Shown here: in pieces, positions 19,411 through 29,572 of the stretch
How the letters are laid out: the number at the start of each line of letters is the position of its first letter
Numbering within the stretch: position 1 is the stretch's first letter
Source of the DNA: Trichormus_B sp936914905
GTDB taxonomy: Bacteria > Cyanobacteriota > Cyanobacteriia > Cyanobacteriales > Nostocaceae
Reading direction: 5' to 3' (one strand)
Assembly: GCF_039871975.1 (NCBI RefSeq)
Contig: NZ_JBDPLL010000001.1
Length of the DNA stretch: 64,000 nt
Notes under the pieces: model-generated
Told to the model about the DNA's origin: nothing
The model's database searches: none
Seen by the model: only the letters and a program-made list of their open reading frames with translations
Position numbers and translations under genes: made by a program

Positions 19411-22134
19411 ATGGATATCATTCTTTGTCACACAACTGCTGATTTTGACGCTTTAGGGGCGGCTGTGGGGTTAACTTGCCTCAAGCCAGGAAGTAAGATT
19501 GTCTTGACTGGGGGAGCGCATCCACCAGTACGGGATTTTTTGGCGTTGTATCGGGATGAATATTCGCTGATTGAAAGGCGTTCTGTCAATCCTGAAAAAA
19601 TCCGTTGTTTAACGATAGTGGATACTCAACAGCGCGATCGCTTGGGTAAAGCTGCTGAATGGTTAGATTTACCTAATGTGCAGGAAATTGTAGTTTACGA
19701 CCATCATCTCGGACAAGATAGTGATATTCCCAGGACGCAATTATATGTTGATAGTGTGGGTGCAACAACGACTTTAATGGTAGAAAAACTACAAAAGCGT
19801 CAGATTAACCTCACATCTGCTCAAGCAACTGTCATGGCCTTGGGTATTCACGTTGATACAGGTTCGTTAACATACAACCAATCTACATCCAGAGATGCTT
19901 CGGCGTTGGCTTGGTTGATGGAACAGGGGGCAAGTTTATATGTAATTTCAACCTACCGTGATCCAGGTTTATCACTGCAGTTGCAAAAGTTATTAACTGA
20001 GGCGCTGGAAAATTTAGAATATCTTTGTCTGCGTGGATATATTATTGCTTGGGTGACATTAAGAACTGATATTTTTGTACCAGGGTTATCAAGTTTAGCA
20101 TCAGAACTGGTGGAGTTGACAGAAATTGACGCCCTAATTTTGGCAAATGAATATCCTTTTAGTGAGGATGAATGGCGATTAACTGTAATTGGGCGATCCC
20201 AAATTCCCCATACAAATCTTCATCTCTTATTGCAGCCTTTTGGTGGTGGTGGACATTCCCAAGCCGCATCTTTAAATATTTGCACCAACGACTCACAAGA
20301 AATTTTACAACAACTACTAGATGGATTAAAAGCACAAATTCCCCATCCTCCCACAGCCAGAGATTTAATGTCTTCTCCTGTGCGTACTATTCGACCAGAA
20401 ACCACCATTAGTGAAGCCCAAAGAATTTTACTCCGTTACGGACATTCTGGTTTATCTGTTGTTAATTATCAAGGTAAAATAGTGGGTATTATTTCCCGAC
20501 GTGATTTAGATATTGCTTTACATCACGGCTTTAGTCATGCACCAGTTAAAGGTTACATGACAACTAATTTAAAGACAATTAAACCAGATACTATTCTAGC
20601 ACAGATTGAGTCTCTAATGGTGACTTATGATATTGGACGATTACCAGTTTTAGAAAATGAAAATTTAGTGGGTATTGTCACTCGTACCGATGTTTTAAGA
20701 GAAATACATCAAGCAGAAATTCAAAATACTTCTTTTAGAAGAGCTACGCTAACAAAGTTCAAGAATCAAAATTATTCTCATGAATTACGACTAACAATAG
20801 AATTAGAAAAACGTCTCTTACCTCAACTTCGGCAATTATTAAATATAGCTTCACAGGAAGCAGAAAAACGCGGTTGGCATCTTTATTTAGTTGGTGGTGC
20901 AGTACGAGATTTGCTGTTAGCAGAAGGTCAAGAGGGTACATTAATGATTAATGATGTTGATTTAGTAGTTGATGCTTTTCATCAAGCAGCAGATGTGGGT
21001 GCAGGTATAGAATTAGCAAAAGCACTCCAGGAAATTTATCAAAATGCCCGTTTAGAAATTCACGGTGCATTTCAAACTGCTGCTTTACTATGGCATAAAG
21101 ACCCAGAATTCGATTCCTTATGGGTAGATATTGCCACTTCTAGAACCGAATTTTATCCCTATCCTGCAGCAAATCCAGAAGTTGAAGCTAGTTCTATTCG
21201 TCAAGATTTATATAGAAGAGATTTTACTATTAATGCAATGGCCTTAAGGTTAACATCTCCTCGTAGTGGTGAATTATTAGATTTTTTTGGTGGTTTATTA
21301 GATTTACAAGCCAAGCAAATTCGCATTTTACACGCTAACAGTTTTATTGAAGATCCTACTCGTATTTATCGTGGTGTCCGTTTTGCTATGCGGTTTGGAT
21401 TTCAAATTGAACAGCGAACTGAAGAATATATTCGCTATGCTATAAATAGCGGAGTTTATCATCGAACCTCCCAGGAGAATACCAAAACACCTGCTTTACA
21501 AACTCGTTTAAAAGCAGAATTAAAAAATATTCTCGCAGCAACGTATTGGCAATCAGCTTTACATTTATTAGATAATTTAGGTGCATTGCAGTGTATTCAC
21601 CATAGCTTAAAATTAGATGGGGAAGTTTTACGACAATTACGTTTATTAGACATTTATTTACGAAGATTTGGTCAACAACAAAATCTACATGATTGGCAAA
21701 TGCGTTTAGAAGTATTAGTTGCTCACTTAGAACCAAAGTATCAGGTAAAGGTAGCTAAGAATCTGCAATTACCTGATGATAGTATTTCTAGATTTAAGAA
21801 ATTGTCTGCAGCACAAAGAGAAATTATTACATCTTTACGCAATTGTGAATTCCCTAGTCAAATTGTCAATTTATTGAAAAAATATGATTTAGCAACTTTA
21901 ATTTTAATCGCTGTGCAAAGTCCGCGGAAAATAAGACGAGAAATTAGGCATTTCTTAAAAAAATTAGCAAAAATACAACCTTTGTTAAATGGTAATGATT
22001 TAAAAGAATTAGGTTATAAACCTAGTCCATTATATAAGCAAATGCTAGATGATTTATTGACAGCTACTCTTGATGGTACAATTAAGGATAAATCTGAAGC
22101 ACGAAAATTTCTAGCCAAGCATTATCCTCGGTAA
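19411..22134 (+). CDS. cca: DHH-CBS-tRNA nucleotidyltransferase (A-adding type)
   Basis: A 907-residue multidomain enzyme. Residues 1-300 are a DHH phosphoesterase module: TTADFDALGAA, VYDHH (95-99) and the DHHA1 glycine-rich FGGGGHSQAAS (~274). Two CBS domains follow (~318-440; DLMSSPVRTIRPE, VKGYMTTNLKTIKPD). The C-terminal half is a class II nucleotidyltransferase: LYLVGGAVRDLLL (~490), catalytic NDVDLVVD (~514), RRDFTINAMAL and the tRNA-binding GVRFAMRFGF. In bacteria with this fused form the enzyme usually adds the terminal A, with a separate CC-adding enzyme; that split is known for the family and not proven here. No frame damage is visible. Confidence 0.9.
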   Translation: MDIILCHTTADFDALGAAVGLTCLKPGSKIVLTGGAHPPVRDFLALYRDEYSLIERRSVNPEKIRCLTIVDTQQRDRLGKAAEWLDLPNVQEIVVYDHHLGQDSDIPRTQLYVDSVGATTTLMVEKLQKRQINLTSAQATVMALGIHVDTGSLTYNQSTSRDASALAWLMEQGASLYVISTYRDPGLSLQLQKLLTEALENLEYLCLRGYIIAWVTLRTDIFVPGLSSLASELVELTEIDALILANEYPFSEDEWRLTVIGRSQIPHTNLHLLLQPFGGGGHSQAASLNICTNDSQEILQQLLDGLKAQIPHPPTARDLMSSPVRTIRPETTISEAQRILLRYGHSGLSVVNYQGKIVGIISRRDLDIALHHGFSHAPVKGYMTTNLKTIKPDTILAQIESLMVTYDIGRLPVLENENLVGIVTRTDVLREIHQAEIQNTSFRRATLTKFKNQNYSHELRLTIELEKRLLPQLRQLLNIASQEAEKRGWHLYLVGGAVRDLLLAEGQEGTLMINDVDLVVDAFHQAADVGAGIELAKALQEIYQNARLEIHGAFQTAALLWHKDPEFDSLWVDIATSRTEFYPYPAANPEVEASSIRQDLYRRDFTINAMALRLTSPRSGELLDFFGGLLDLQAKQIRILHANSFIEDPTRIYRGVRFAMRFGFQIEQRTEEYIRYAINSGVYHRTSQENTKTPALQTRLKAELKNILAATYWQSALHLLDNLGALQCIHHSLKLDGEVLRQLRLLDIYLRRFGQQQNLHDWQMRLEVLVAHLEPKYQVKVAKNLQLPDDSISRFKKLSAAQREIITSLRNCEFPSQIVNLLKKYDLATLILIAVQSPRKIRREIRHFLKKLAKIQPLLNGNDLKELGYKPSPLYKQMLDDLLTATLDGTIKDKSEARKFLAKHYPR

Positions 22135-22171
22135 TCTTAATTATTGGAATTCTTCAAAGAATGAGGTTGAT

Positions 22172-24331
22172 ATGCAATTTCAAATATCTCAAGAATTCTA
22201 CACTCCAGAAGAATATTTATAACTAGAGGAAACATCATAATTTAAAAATGAATATAATTAATATATAGATGGAATATATAGATGGGCAAATTAGACCTAT
22301 GACGGGTGGAACTACAAATCATGTGGAACTACAAATCATAATGAAATTGCAGGTAAATTTTATGCCCATTTCAAATTGCAAGTGCGGGTTAAAAACTACA
22401 AAGTTGATATGGGAGATGTCAAATTATGGATACCGCGTTGTCCCATCTACACCTATCCAGATATTATGGTAATTTAAGGAGAACCAATATATGAAGGAAC
22501 TGGAACTACTCAAGTAATTAATCCTGCAATGATTGTTAAGGTGTTATCTAAATCAACTCTCAACTATGAGAAAATAGACAAGTTTAGATTTTATCGGTCT
22601 ATTCCTGAATTAAAATAACATATTGAACATATTGTGATTAGTCAATGTGAATATTTTGTATCCCCTGAATACATCGGGGGAAGAAGTTATTCAGGCATCC
22701 ATCAGGAACTAAAAGGATTGATAGCAGATTCTTCGTAAAGAAGAGTCGCCAAACAGGGAATATTCCCAACCTGAGAAATGCGGTCACGAATATATTCAAA
22801 AAAGCTAATTCCCAACGTATGAGCAGTAGCAACAATACACATAAAAGTATCCCAAGCCTGAGTCCCTTCGAGAGTCTGAGCGGCATAACTAATATTGAGT
22901 CCCTGCACCATACATAGTTCTAGGAGCTAACTCAGCCAGGTTATTGTGCAAAGGCAATTCAGAATGCTCTAAAACATAAGGCAACTCAGAAATTTTGAGC
23001 AGAGTTAATCGTTTTCGCTCATCCAATTGTTGATAACTACTGTCAGTGTCGAACAATTTCCAGAACTTATACCGGAGTTTATCTGCCGTTTGCTGACTGG
23101 GAGAATCTTGATAAGCGAGTAAGTCTCGGTAGTAATTCCAGAAATCATCCAGGAATTGATCTAAAACCTGTTGGTGACAAGCAATAAACGGACTTAACTT
23201 CTTATAATGTCTTCCTTGATCTACCCAAAACAAAGCGATATTATCAGTCAGTAACTTGAATTGAGGAGCATCATCACAGATCAGAGTTTGCACCACTGGC
23301 CAATCAGTTTCTTGATGAGAGAAAGCAATAGCTGCTGCTTCCATAATCCGAGTCCGTTGTTATGAAGCCAGTTTAGGCAGATGTGTATCCAGTAGGGTAT
23401 GAAACTCTGCCTCACTCAACACAGTTTCTTGAGGTAATACTTGGAGAGAGTTTTTCCATTTAGTTGGTAGTTGAAAATGCTCCAGCAGGTCAAAGTCCTC
23501 TAGGAACTCTAACAACTTGCCTTGGCTCATGTTCCCCCCATAGTACAAGCTGATAATCGGGGTTTTTATTCCTAGACTGAATTCTCCCTCATAACCGCAA
23601 GGACGTTCTACCAAATAGGTTTTTCCTTCTAATGGTGAGTAGTATTTCTCTTTCCGGTATAGTACGTTATCGGTTGCCAGGATCATGTCTTGGATGATTA
23701 CTTCATTCATACTCTTTGAACTGCGCGTCTGCTGGCAGTAATTCTTGGGGATATTCTACTATTTCTTCTCTGTCGATTTTAATCGAAGCCTTCTTACTGC
23801 CTTTGTTGTCTTTTTTTGGCGTTTGTCGCTCTTTCTCCGATGAGTGATTGCTTGTGAAGCCTTGTTTATTCTTGGTTTTTATCTCTGGCTGACCCTTTTC
23901 TCCCCTCAATCGCTTGTTTTCATCTCTTAACCCTTGATTTTCTGCCAGTAATTCTTTGACTTCTAATTGTCACTGCTCTATTAGATTTAGTAATATCTCT
24001 ACTGTCTGACCCATGGATTCTTCTGCAATTGCTTTTCGCTCAATGCTTTGCAGCAACTCTGTTTGTGATAAGTCTTTTGCTAAAATTTTTCTGTCATGTC
24101 TAATATTTGATAACGCCCTGTGTCCCACCCTCAACTTTTCCTCTTTCTCTCTTACCCCTACTTATTGAGCAGATTCAATATTTTATTGAACAATTTTCTA
24201 AAAATGCTGAAGAACAATGGGTATTAACTGAGTATGAATCAGTAAATAATATTTGATCATTAAGATCAAGAAATTTTCAAGTTGCTTTTAGTGATATTTA
24301 TGAAGGTGTAAAGTTTAATTTGCAAGTATGA
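22172..24331 (+). pseudogene. Uma2-family nuclease gene split by an IS66-type insertion
   Basis: Uma2 proteins (DUF820, PD-(D/E)XK fold) are abundant in cyanobacteria. The 5' part reads MQFQISQEFYTPEEYL, then EYIDGQIRPMTGGTTNH, EIAGKFYAHFKLQV, WIPRCPIYTYPDIMVI and KFRFYRSIPELK. The 3' part (24185-24331) reads IEQFSKNAEEQWVLTEY and FQVAFSDIYEGVKFNLQV. Removing 22658-24176 and one copy of AATATTTT joins the halves in frame as QCEYFIEQFSK. The 5' part also carries stops at codons 17 and 23, a 13-bp duplication near 22255 and a 17-bp duplication (GTGGAACTACAAATCAT) near 22312. Confidence 0.8.
22658..24176 (-). mobile_element. IS66-type element (1519 bp) with degraded transposase
   Basis: Bounded by an 8-bp direct repeat AATATTTT (22650-22657 and 24177-24184), the duplication length expected of IS66. 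Ends are imperfect inverted repeats (GTATCCCCTGAATA against GAATCTGCTCAATA). The transposase starts at an ATG at 24097 and reads LAENQGLRDENKRLRGEKGQ (coiled coil), IKTPIISLYYGGNMSQGKLL, then LICDDAPQFKLLTDNIALFW (catalytic region) and LHNNLAELAPRT. It is split into at least five frames, and a section between KLAS (23360) and MEAAAIAF (23344) seems to be deleted. No accessory tnpA/tnpB genes of classical IS66 are seen. Confidence 0.8.
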
Positions 24332-24367
24332 CTGAAGTAAGGGAACACAATGTTATTTTTCCTCTCT

Positions 24368-24551
24368 GAATCAGGATTTGCTGGATTAAAGGATGAACAA
24401 GATGAGTGAAAAATTTATCAATGTTGTAAATTTTGATCATGGAAAATGTCTAAAATCAAGACAAACAAGATAAAGAGATGAACAGGATAAATAAATAATC
24501 TAGTTAATTTCTTCCATCCTGTAAATCTTCAAATCCTATAAATCCTGATTC
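24368..24551. repeat. 184-bp element with terminal inverted repeats (MITE-like)
   Basis: Begins GAATCAGGATTTGCTGGATT and ends with its near reverse complement, each side having GAATCAGGATTT, GGATT and GGATG blocks over about 35-40 bases. The centre has no coding pattern. The structure fits a small non-autonomous repeat; no target duplication could be assigned. Confidence 0.55.
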
Positions 24552-24567
24552 AGTCAGTGAAAGACTT

Positions 24568-25821
24568 TCAACCCTGTTCCCTATTCCCAGCTATAACTGA
24601 TTTACTAAAGATGCGATAATACAGCCATGTACTAAATTCCTTGATAGGAAACACTAAATAAACTAGCGGATTTATTGTAACAATAATATTTCTAGAATCC
24701 CTTTTAGCTAAGAACAAAATTCCTCTTGCAACTTGTGTTGCAGACATCACACCAGAAGGATTTAGTTGACTCTTAAATGGACCTAAAATTAATTTGCGAA
24801 TTACACAAACTTTATCTAAACGATTGAGGGTAATAATATTACCTAAAGTTCTTTTGCTGAGTTCATACAAAGGACTCAATGCTGGAAAAACTTCTGCTTC
24901 TGAGGTGTTAACCCAAATTTCCTTTGTGGCTTTGGCATCAGGTCCTGTAATAGTTGCAGAGAACATATCTATTAATCGCAATGCAGAAAAAGTGTTAACT
25001 TGGTAGGAATTTTTAATTGCGTCTGTAGTGCGATCGCTATAAACATTCACTCCATGATTGATAATTAAAATATCAACTTTCTTGAGGCTTTCTTGCAGAT
25101 TCTCTTCATTCCCTAATTCCCAATAAAGCACTTTTAATCCAGGTTGTAACTGTATTTTATCAGGATTGGTGCTTACTGCAATCACTTTGGCATGATGCTT
25201 GAGTAATTCTGCTACTAATGCTTGTCCTAATGCCCCTGAAGCACCAGTTATAGCAACAGTTTTACCTTTGAGAGACAGTCCTGTTCCTAGTATTTTATCT
25301 ACAAAAGAAAAGACACCACTATAATAAGCATTAACATCATCAAAATGATGTCGCCAATGATAAGTTCTATTCACAAACCAAACAGAAGGAACAGTTTCTA
25401 ATGGTCCTGGTAAATGGTTATAGTCTGTATCAACAGTCCCTTGGAAATAGCGCACAGATGCACTATACAAAAAAGTAACAGCATAGATCACTCCCAACCA
25501 TAATCCCCATTGCTGAACAACTAAGGCTACTATTGTTAGTAATACCACCAGTATGACTGATTCAACTATGTCGTGATACAACTGGGAATCTAAATAAGCT
25601 TGTTGGGAAACTAAGCTTAAATCCCGCCGATAGGCTGCATGATGTTTATTATGCCATTTAGCCAGCCAGTTGATTTGGTGACACAATGCATGATAGCTAT
25701 CTCTAAGGATTTCCGCAAGTAACAGTGAACCAAATCCCCAAGTAGCAAACTGTAAACAGGTCTTTATTAAAACCCAATCAATTGTTAAGTTTTCAGCAAG
25801 TCTCATTACATTTTCAATCAC
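24568..25821 (-). CDS. bifunctional sterol desaturase / short-chain dehydrogenase
   Basis: A 417-residue fusion. Residues ~20-185 form a fatty-acid hydroxylase/sterol desaturase membrane domain with the His clusters HALCHQ, HNKHH and HWRHHFD and hydrophobic segments such as VILVVLLTIVALVVQQWGLW. Residues ~195-400 form an SDR domain: VAITGASGALGQAL (NAD(P) site), INHGVN, then LSPLYELSKRTLG with a YxxxK catalytic pair. This combination is known in cyanobacteria, where the substrate is not established; a lipid or carotenoid role is likely from the desaturase half. The frame is intact. Confidence 0.88.
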   Translation of the reverse strand: MIENVMRLAENLTIDWVLIKTCLQFATWGFGSLLLAEILRDSYHALCHQINWLAKWHNKHHAAYRRDLSLVSQQAYLDSQLYHDIVESVILVVLLTIVALVVQQWGLWLGVIYAVTFLYSASVRYFQGTVDTDYNHLPGPLETVPSVWFVNRTYHWRHHFDDVNAYYSGVFSFVDKILGTGLSLKGKTVAITGASGALGQALVAELLKHHAKVIAVSTNPDKIQLQPGLKVLYWELGNEENLQESLKKVDILIINHGVNVYSDRTTDAIKNSYQVNTFSALRLIDMFSATITGPDAKATKEIWVNTSEAEVFPALSPLYELSKRTLGNIITLNRLDKVCVIRKLILGPFKSQLNPSGVMSATQVARGILFLAKRDSRNIIVTINPLVYLVFPIKEFSTWLYYRIFSKSVIAGNREQG

Positions 25822-25944
25822 ACAACTTAGTAAAGATGGTATATTACTAAACGGCTAAAATCCAGAAAACTATCAAAATTTTAAAGAACTAAAGCAGGGA
25901 AAATTAGAACCCTGTTGGGTTTAGTATAAGTGACTGAACTCAAT

Positions 25945-26311
25945 GGACAGCGATGCGCCATAATTCTTGCCAATAATATCACTTAACGCAAACAAATTGA
26001 AGCTTCTCCTCCTCAAGGTGAACAAACAACCCGAACTAAAAGTGAATTTTCAGCAAATATGAGTATATGAGTCATGAATTTCGAACACCCCTGAACGCTA
26101 TTTTGGGATTTACTCAATTAATGCAGGGAGATCAGACTATTAACACTGAATAACAAGAGAATTTAGATATTATTATTGCCAGTGGCGAACACTTGCTGTC
26201 TTTAATTAAAGATGTTTTAGATATGTCAGAAGTTGAAGCAGGAAAAATCACACTTAATAAAACTAATTTTCATCTTCTGGCCCTGCGTGATTCCCTTAAA
26301 CTCACATATTG
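25945..26311 (+). pseudogene. histidine kinase fragment (HisKA region)
   Basis: Reads FSANMSHEFRTPLNAILGFT with the phospho-accepting His, then LMQGDQTINTE*QENLDIII, SGEHLLSLIKDVLDMSEVEA and GKITLNKTNFHLL. An 8-bp tandem duplication (ATGAGTAT) just before SHEFRTP shifts the frame, and TE*QEN has TAA where CAA is expected. The ATPase domain is gone. It is the relic of a hybrid kinase. Confidence 0.75.
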
Positions 26312-26502
26312 CACCTACCGAATAAACGTAGAAATAGGAGATACAGATTACAAAAAAATAACACTATATAAATGGTAAGTATCAAGGAGTGTATTTTTAT
26401 TGAAATAACGAAGATATCTCCTTTCAGATAGAAGCACGAGAAATCTTTAGTTTCCTTGGCCATACTCCCTACCCCCATATCTATATAGATGTAATTTCCC
26501 CT

Positions 26503-27440
26503 TCACCCCTTAGAACAGTCAAACACATGTAACCCCAAGCGTTGCGACAACTCCTCGTACACCTTCACCCCCTGTAGACTGTTACCCCACACATCTAATA
26601 TCTAATAGAGGTGAAAACACACCAATCCCCATCTGGACAGGAACAACAGTAATAATTCCCCCAAAAACGCCGCTTTTAGCTGTAATTCCCACTTTATAAG
26701 CCTATTCACCTGCAAAGTTATACATTCCACAGGTGTACATCACAGTCAATATATTCTTGATATAACAATTATCTACCGCTTTCTCCTTTATAATGGGGTT
26801 AATCCTTTTATTAGCCAGTGTAACTGCCATAACTGCCAAGTCTCGAGGATTAACTATTACATAGTATTATTCAAAATATAAATCCAGATATTCTTCTATA
26901 TTTTGGTCAATCATGCCAAAATTCAGCATCAAATCAGCTGTAGTACGGTTACAGTGTCCTGTACTTCCGAAGGAAGTAAATACCGAAATATACACAAACA
27001 CATCCCGACCAATATAGCGCCGATACATATCTAATAACCGATTCAGGCGTTCAGTAGAACCCAAACCTTTGATTAAGCTGGTAATAGCTATAGCCCCAGC
27101 ATTTACCATTGGATTATATAGGCGCTTTGATTTTTTATTAAGTAACATAGCGTTCAATGCGTCTCCTCTCGGTTCTATTCCTACTCTAGTTAATACATAA
27201 TCCTGTCCATTATCTTCTAAAGCTTGTCCAGATACAAATACTTTGGAAATTGACTTAATTATAAATAGTTGTTCATAATCGCCAACTTCGTAAGTTTGAC
27301 CATGTACTGTAACAATACACAACACATGCTAAATAAGTCAGGGTTTATTTACCTTAGCTAGTTCAGGAATATAGTTCGCTACTGTACCTGCTTGCACAGA
27401 TTTGTACTTCTTGTAAATCTCCTAAGATTACCATGAAGCT
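26503..27440 (-). pseudogene. glsA: glutaminase pseudogene
   Basis: Converts glutamine to glutamate and ammonia in intact form (beta-lactamase-like fold). The minus strand reads YKSVQAGTVANYIPELAKVN, EQLFIIKSISKVF (catalytic SxxK as SISK), KRLYNPMVNAGAIAITSLIK, then after a stop YTCGMYNFAGE-like sequence and KVYEELSQRLGLHVFDCS. A frameshift lies near 27345, a stop follows DLYFE near 26867, and further stops occur downstream. Coverage is close to full length but no long product is possible. Confidence 0.8.
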
Positions 27441-28217
27441 GATAACTTGCTAATAAATAGCAGACTTGATCGATGAGTGGGAGTAAAAAAGCTACTGTTT
27501 TTTTTATACAAAAACAAATTGCTTTTTCAAGTTTGCGAGTCTTTTTTATTGTCTCATGAATTATTTTTTTGTGAAGAGATAAAATACTAATGGGGATAAA
27601 GGCTGATTTGGCAACAGAGTAACTGCACTAATACAACGTGTTACTGTATACAATATTTTGCGTGACTTCCATAAACCTAACTAAATTCTACTTATTTAAA
27701 AATCAATCTTTGTAAAATTGGATGATTCCGCCCATAAATCAATTAAATATGATAATTGTGGGAATTGTAATAAATATTTTTCAACTCTCTGAAACCGGAA
27801 AGGTGGAATTGGTAAAGTTAATTTTGACCAAAACAAGCATCAAGTACAGGTTAAATTAATTACAAAACAAGTAAATTTCATTATTGAAATATCAAGATAT
27901 TACTCACCTTGAACAAATCTGACTTTATATTAAACCTTTATAAAAAATTATTGATATCCCGAAAAAAATGTTACAAAGCCAGAAACCTGATTTGAAAAAG
28001 GTTTGACCCTAGAAATATGAATGGAAATTTGAGAGCCTGACTCAAGGCTTACGCTAAAACCCTGATCCCCAACCCATAAGGTTCGTGTTACTCTGTTGCA
28101 GTTATAAACAAAAAGTGAAAGCGGAACAAGTTCGAGTTTTCCGGGCTATCACTATCACTAGTGAAAAACCCACACATTATAAAACTTAAGTTCTACAGTC
28201 GCTTTAAAATCGGACGC
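27441..28217. other. intergenic, 777 bp, no recognisable gene
   Basis: AT-rich, with only short broken frames. Around 27790-27960 there is a weak coding-like stretch (ETGKVELVKLILTKTSIK), too degraded to name. The last 100 bases should hold the rlpA promoter. Confidence 0.45.
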
Positions 28218-29321
28218 ATGAATCAAAGACATTTGTGGACTATTGTCGCCCTGTCTGTGGCTATTTCAGGTTTACCTTCAGTGGGTCGTACTCACACCGC
28301 TAAGGATAACCCTCCCGTTTCCCAAGCATCTGTTATGGCTGATGCAGTGAAACTAGGAGAGTATCAGTCCCCTGAACAGAAACCTACCTTGGATGCTGTG
28401 AAGACAGAAATTCATCCTCACAGCGTTGAAGGCAATCACGCGGCAACCCTTTACATCCGGGATATTCCCGTTCTCACTTTTCTGAGTTCTACCCCAGTTG
28501 CTAACACACATACAAAAATGGGATCAATTGGAAAAGCTGGAGGCGTAGATTCTTATGCCCTTGTTGCTAGTAATTCAGCAAAGGCCGCAAGGATGGGAAA
28601 TGTCATGGATGTGGGCAAATCTTTCAGGCCCATTGCCAATGATCCAGTTCAAAGAGCCAGCGTAGTAGCCTCTAGAATTAATCAGCTGATTCGCGAAAAC
28701 GCAGACGCAAGCCAAATTACCGTCAGCTGGAAAACAGAGGAAAAATCTTCAGTCAAAAATAAAGCCCAGGATAAAGGCTCCTCTGTTATACAGCAATTAG
28801 ATCGCTACACCATCAAAATTGACGGTAAAGAATTAGTGGAAGTCAATGAAGGTACGCGATTAGCAGATACTACCCAAAATCTTGCCCAAGATGCCCTGCA
28901 AGCAACTAATCGTCTGCGGAGACTTATAGGTAATGCATCTCCCATCACCGAAATTGCTAATTCACGAGCAAGTACATCAGGATCAATACCAAAGCTACCC
29001 CAACAGATTGCCATTGGTGGAGTGAAAATTAACTTCAAAGGCATTGCTTCTTGGTATGGCTATGATTGGTCTGGTAATAAAACTGCCAGTGGTGAGAGAT
29101 TCAATCCCGAAGCTATGACAGCAGCTCATCGCAGTCTACCTCTGGGTACAAAGGTGCGTGTTATTAACACCCGTAATGGTCGATCGGTAGTTGTGCGAAT
29201 TAATGACCGAGGTCCATACATTGGTGGTCGAATTATTGATCTTTCTGCTGGTGCAGCCCGACTTTTAGGGATGATTGGGAGTGGTATTGCGCCAGTGCGG
29301 CTTGAGGTGTTGGGAAGATAA
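28218..29321 (+). CDS. rlpA: RlpA-like septal ring lytic transglycosylase
   Basis: About 367 residues from the ATG at 28218; this start puts a signal-peptide-like stretch (LWTIVALSVAISGLPSVGRT) at the N-terminus, whereas an upstream GTG at 28161 would bury it. The central ~250 residues are low-complexity and family-variable. The C-terminal ~90 residues are the double-psi beta-barrel domain: GIASWYGYDWSGNKTASGE, MTAAHRSLPLGTKVRV and VRINDRGPYIGGRIIDLS, with the conserved His and Asp of the active site. RlpA proteins cleave peptidoglycan strands lacking stem peptides and act outside the cytoplasmic membrane. Confidence 0.88.
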   Translation: MNQRHLWTIVALSVAISGLPSVGRTHTAKDNPPVSQASVMADAVKLGEYQSPEQKPTLDAVKTEIHPHSVEGNHAATLYIRDIPVLTFLSSTPVANTHTKMGSIGKAGGVDSYALVASNSAKAARMGNVMDVGKSFRPIANDPVQRASVVASRINQLIRENADASQITVSWKTEEKSSVKNKAQDKGSSVIQQLDRYTIKIDGKELVEVNEGTRLADTTQNLAQDALQATNRLRRLIGNASPITEIANSRASTSGSIPKLPQQIAIGGVKINFKGIASWYGYDWSGNKTASGERFNPEAMTAAHRSLPLGTKVRVINTRNGRSVVVRINDRGPYIGGRIIDLSAGAARLLGMIGSGIAPVRLEVLGR

Positions 29322-29324
29322 TAT

Positions 29325-29362
29325 TCAGGAGTATGGCTTGCGCCACGCTGCGCTATCAGAAG
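29325..29362. repeat. dispersed repeat (GGAGTATGGCTT type)
   Basis: AGGAGTATGGCTTGCGCCAC followed by GCTGCGCTATCAGAAG matches the repeat at 14064-14096 (AGGAGTATGGCTTACGCGAA...). It follows the rlpA stop; a GGCAAAA simple repeat comes next. Confidence 0.6.
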
Positions 29363-29572
29363 GCAAAAGGCAAAAGGCAAGAGACAGAAGGTAATAAATA
29401 CATTTTTTTCCTCTGCTCCCCTACTCGCCATACCCTACACCTTAGACCCATACCCTTCTAAAATCTCTGCTCTTTTTTCGCTTTTCACTTAAATACCCCT
29501 AGTTGATTAATCCCTAACCCCAGTTTCAGATATAAACTAACGGGTGAGAGGATCAAGAACTAGGGGTATTTT

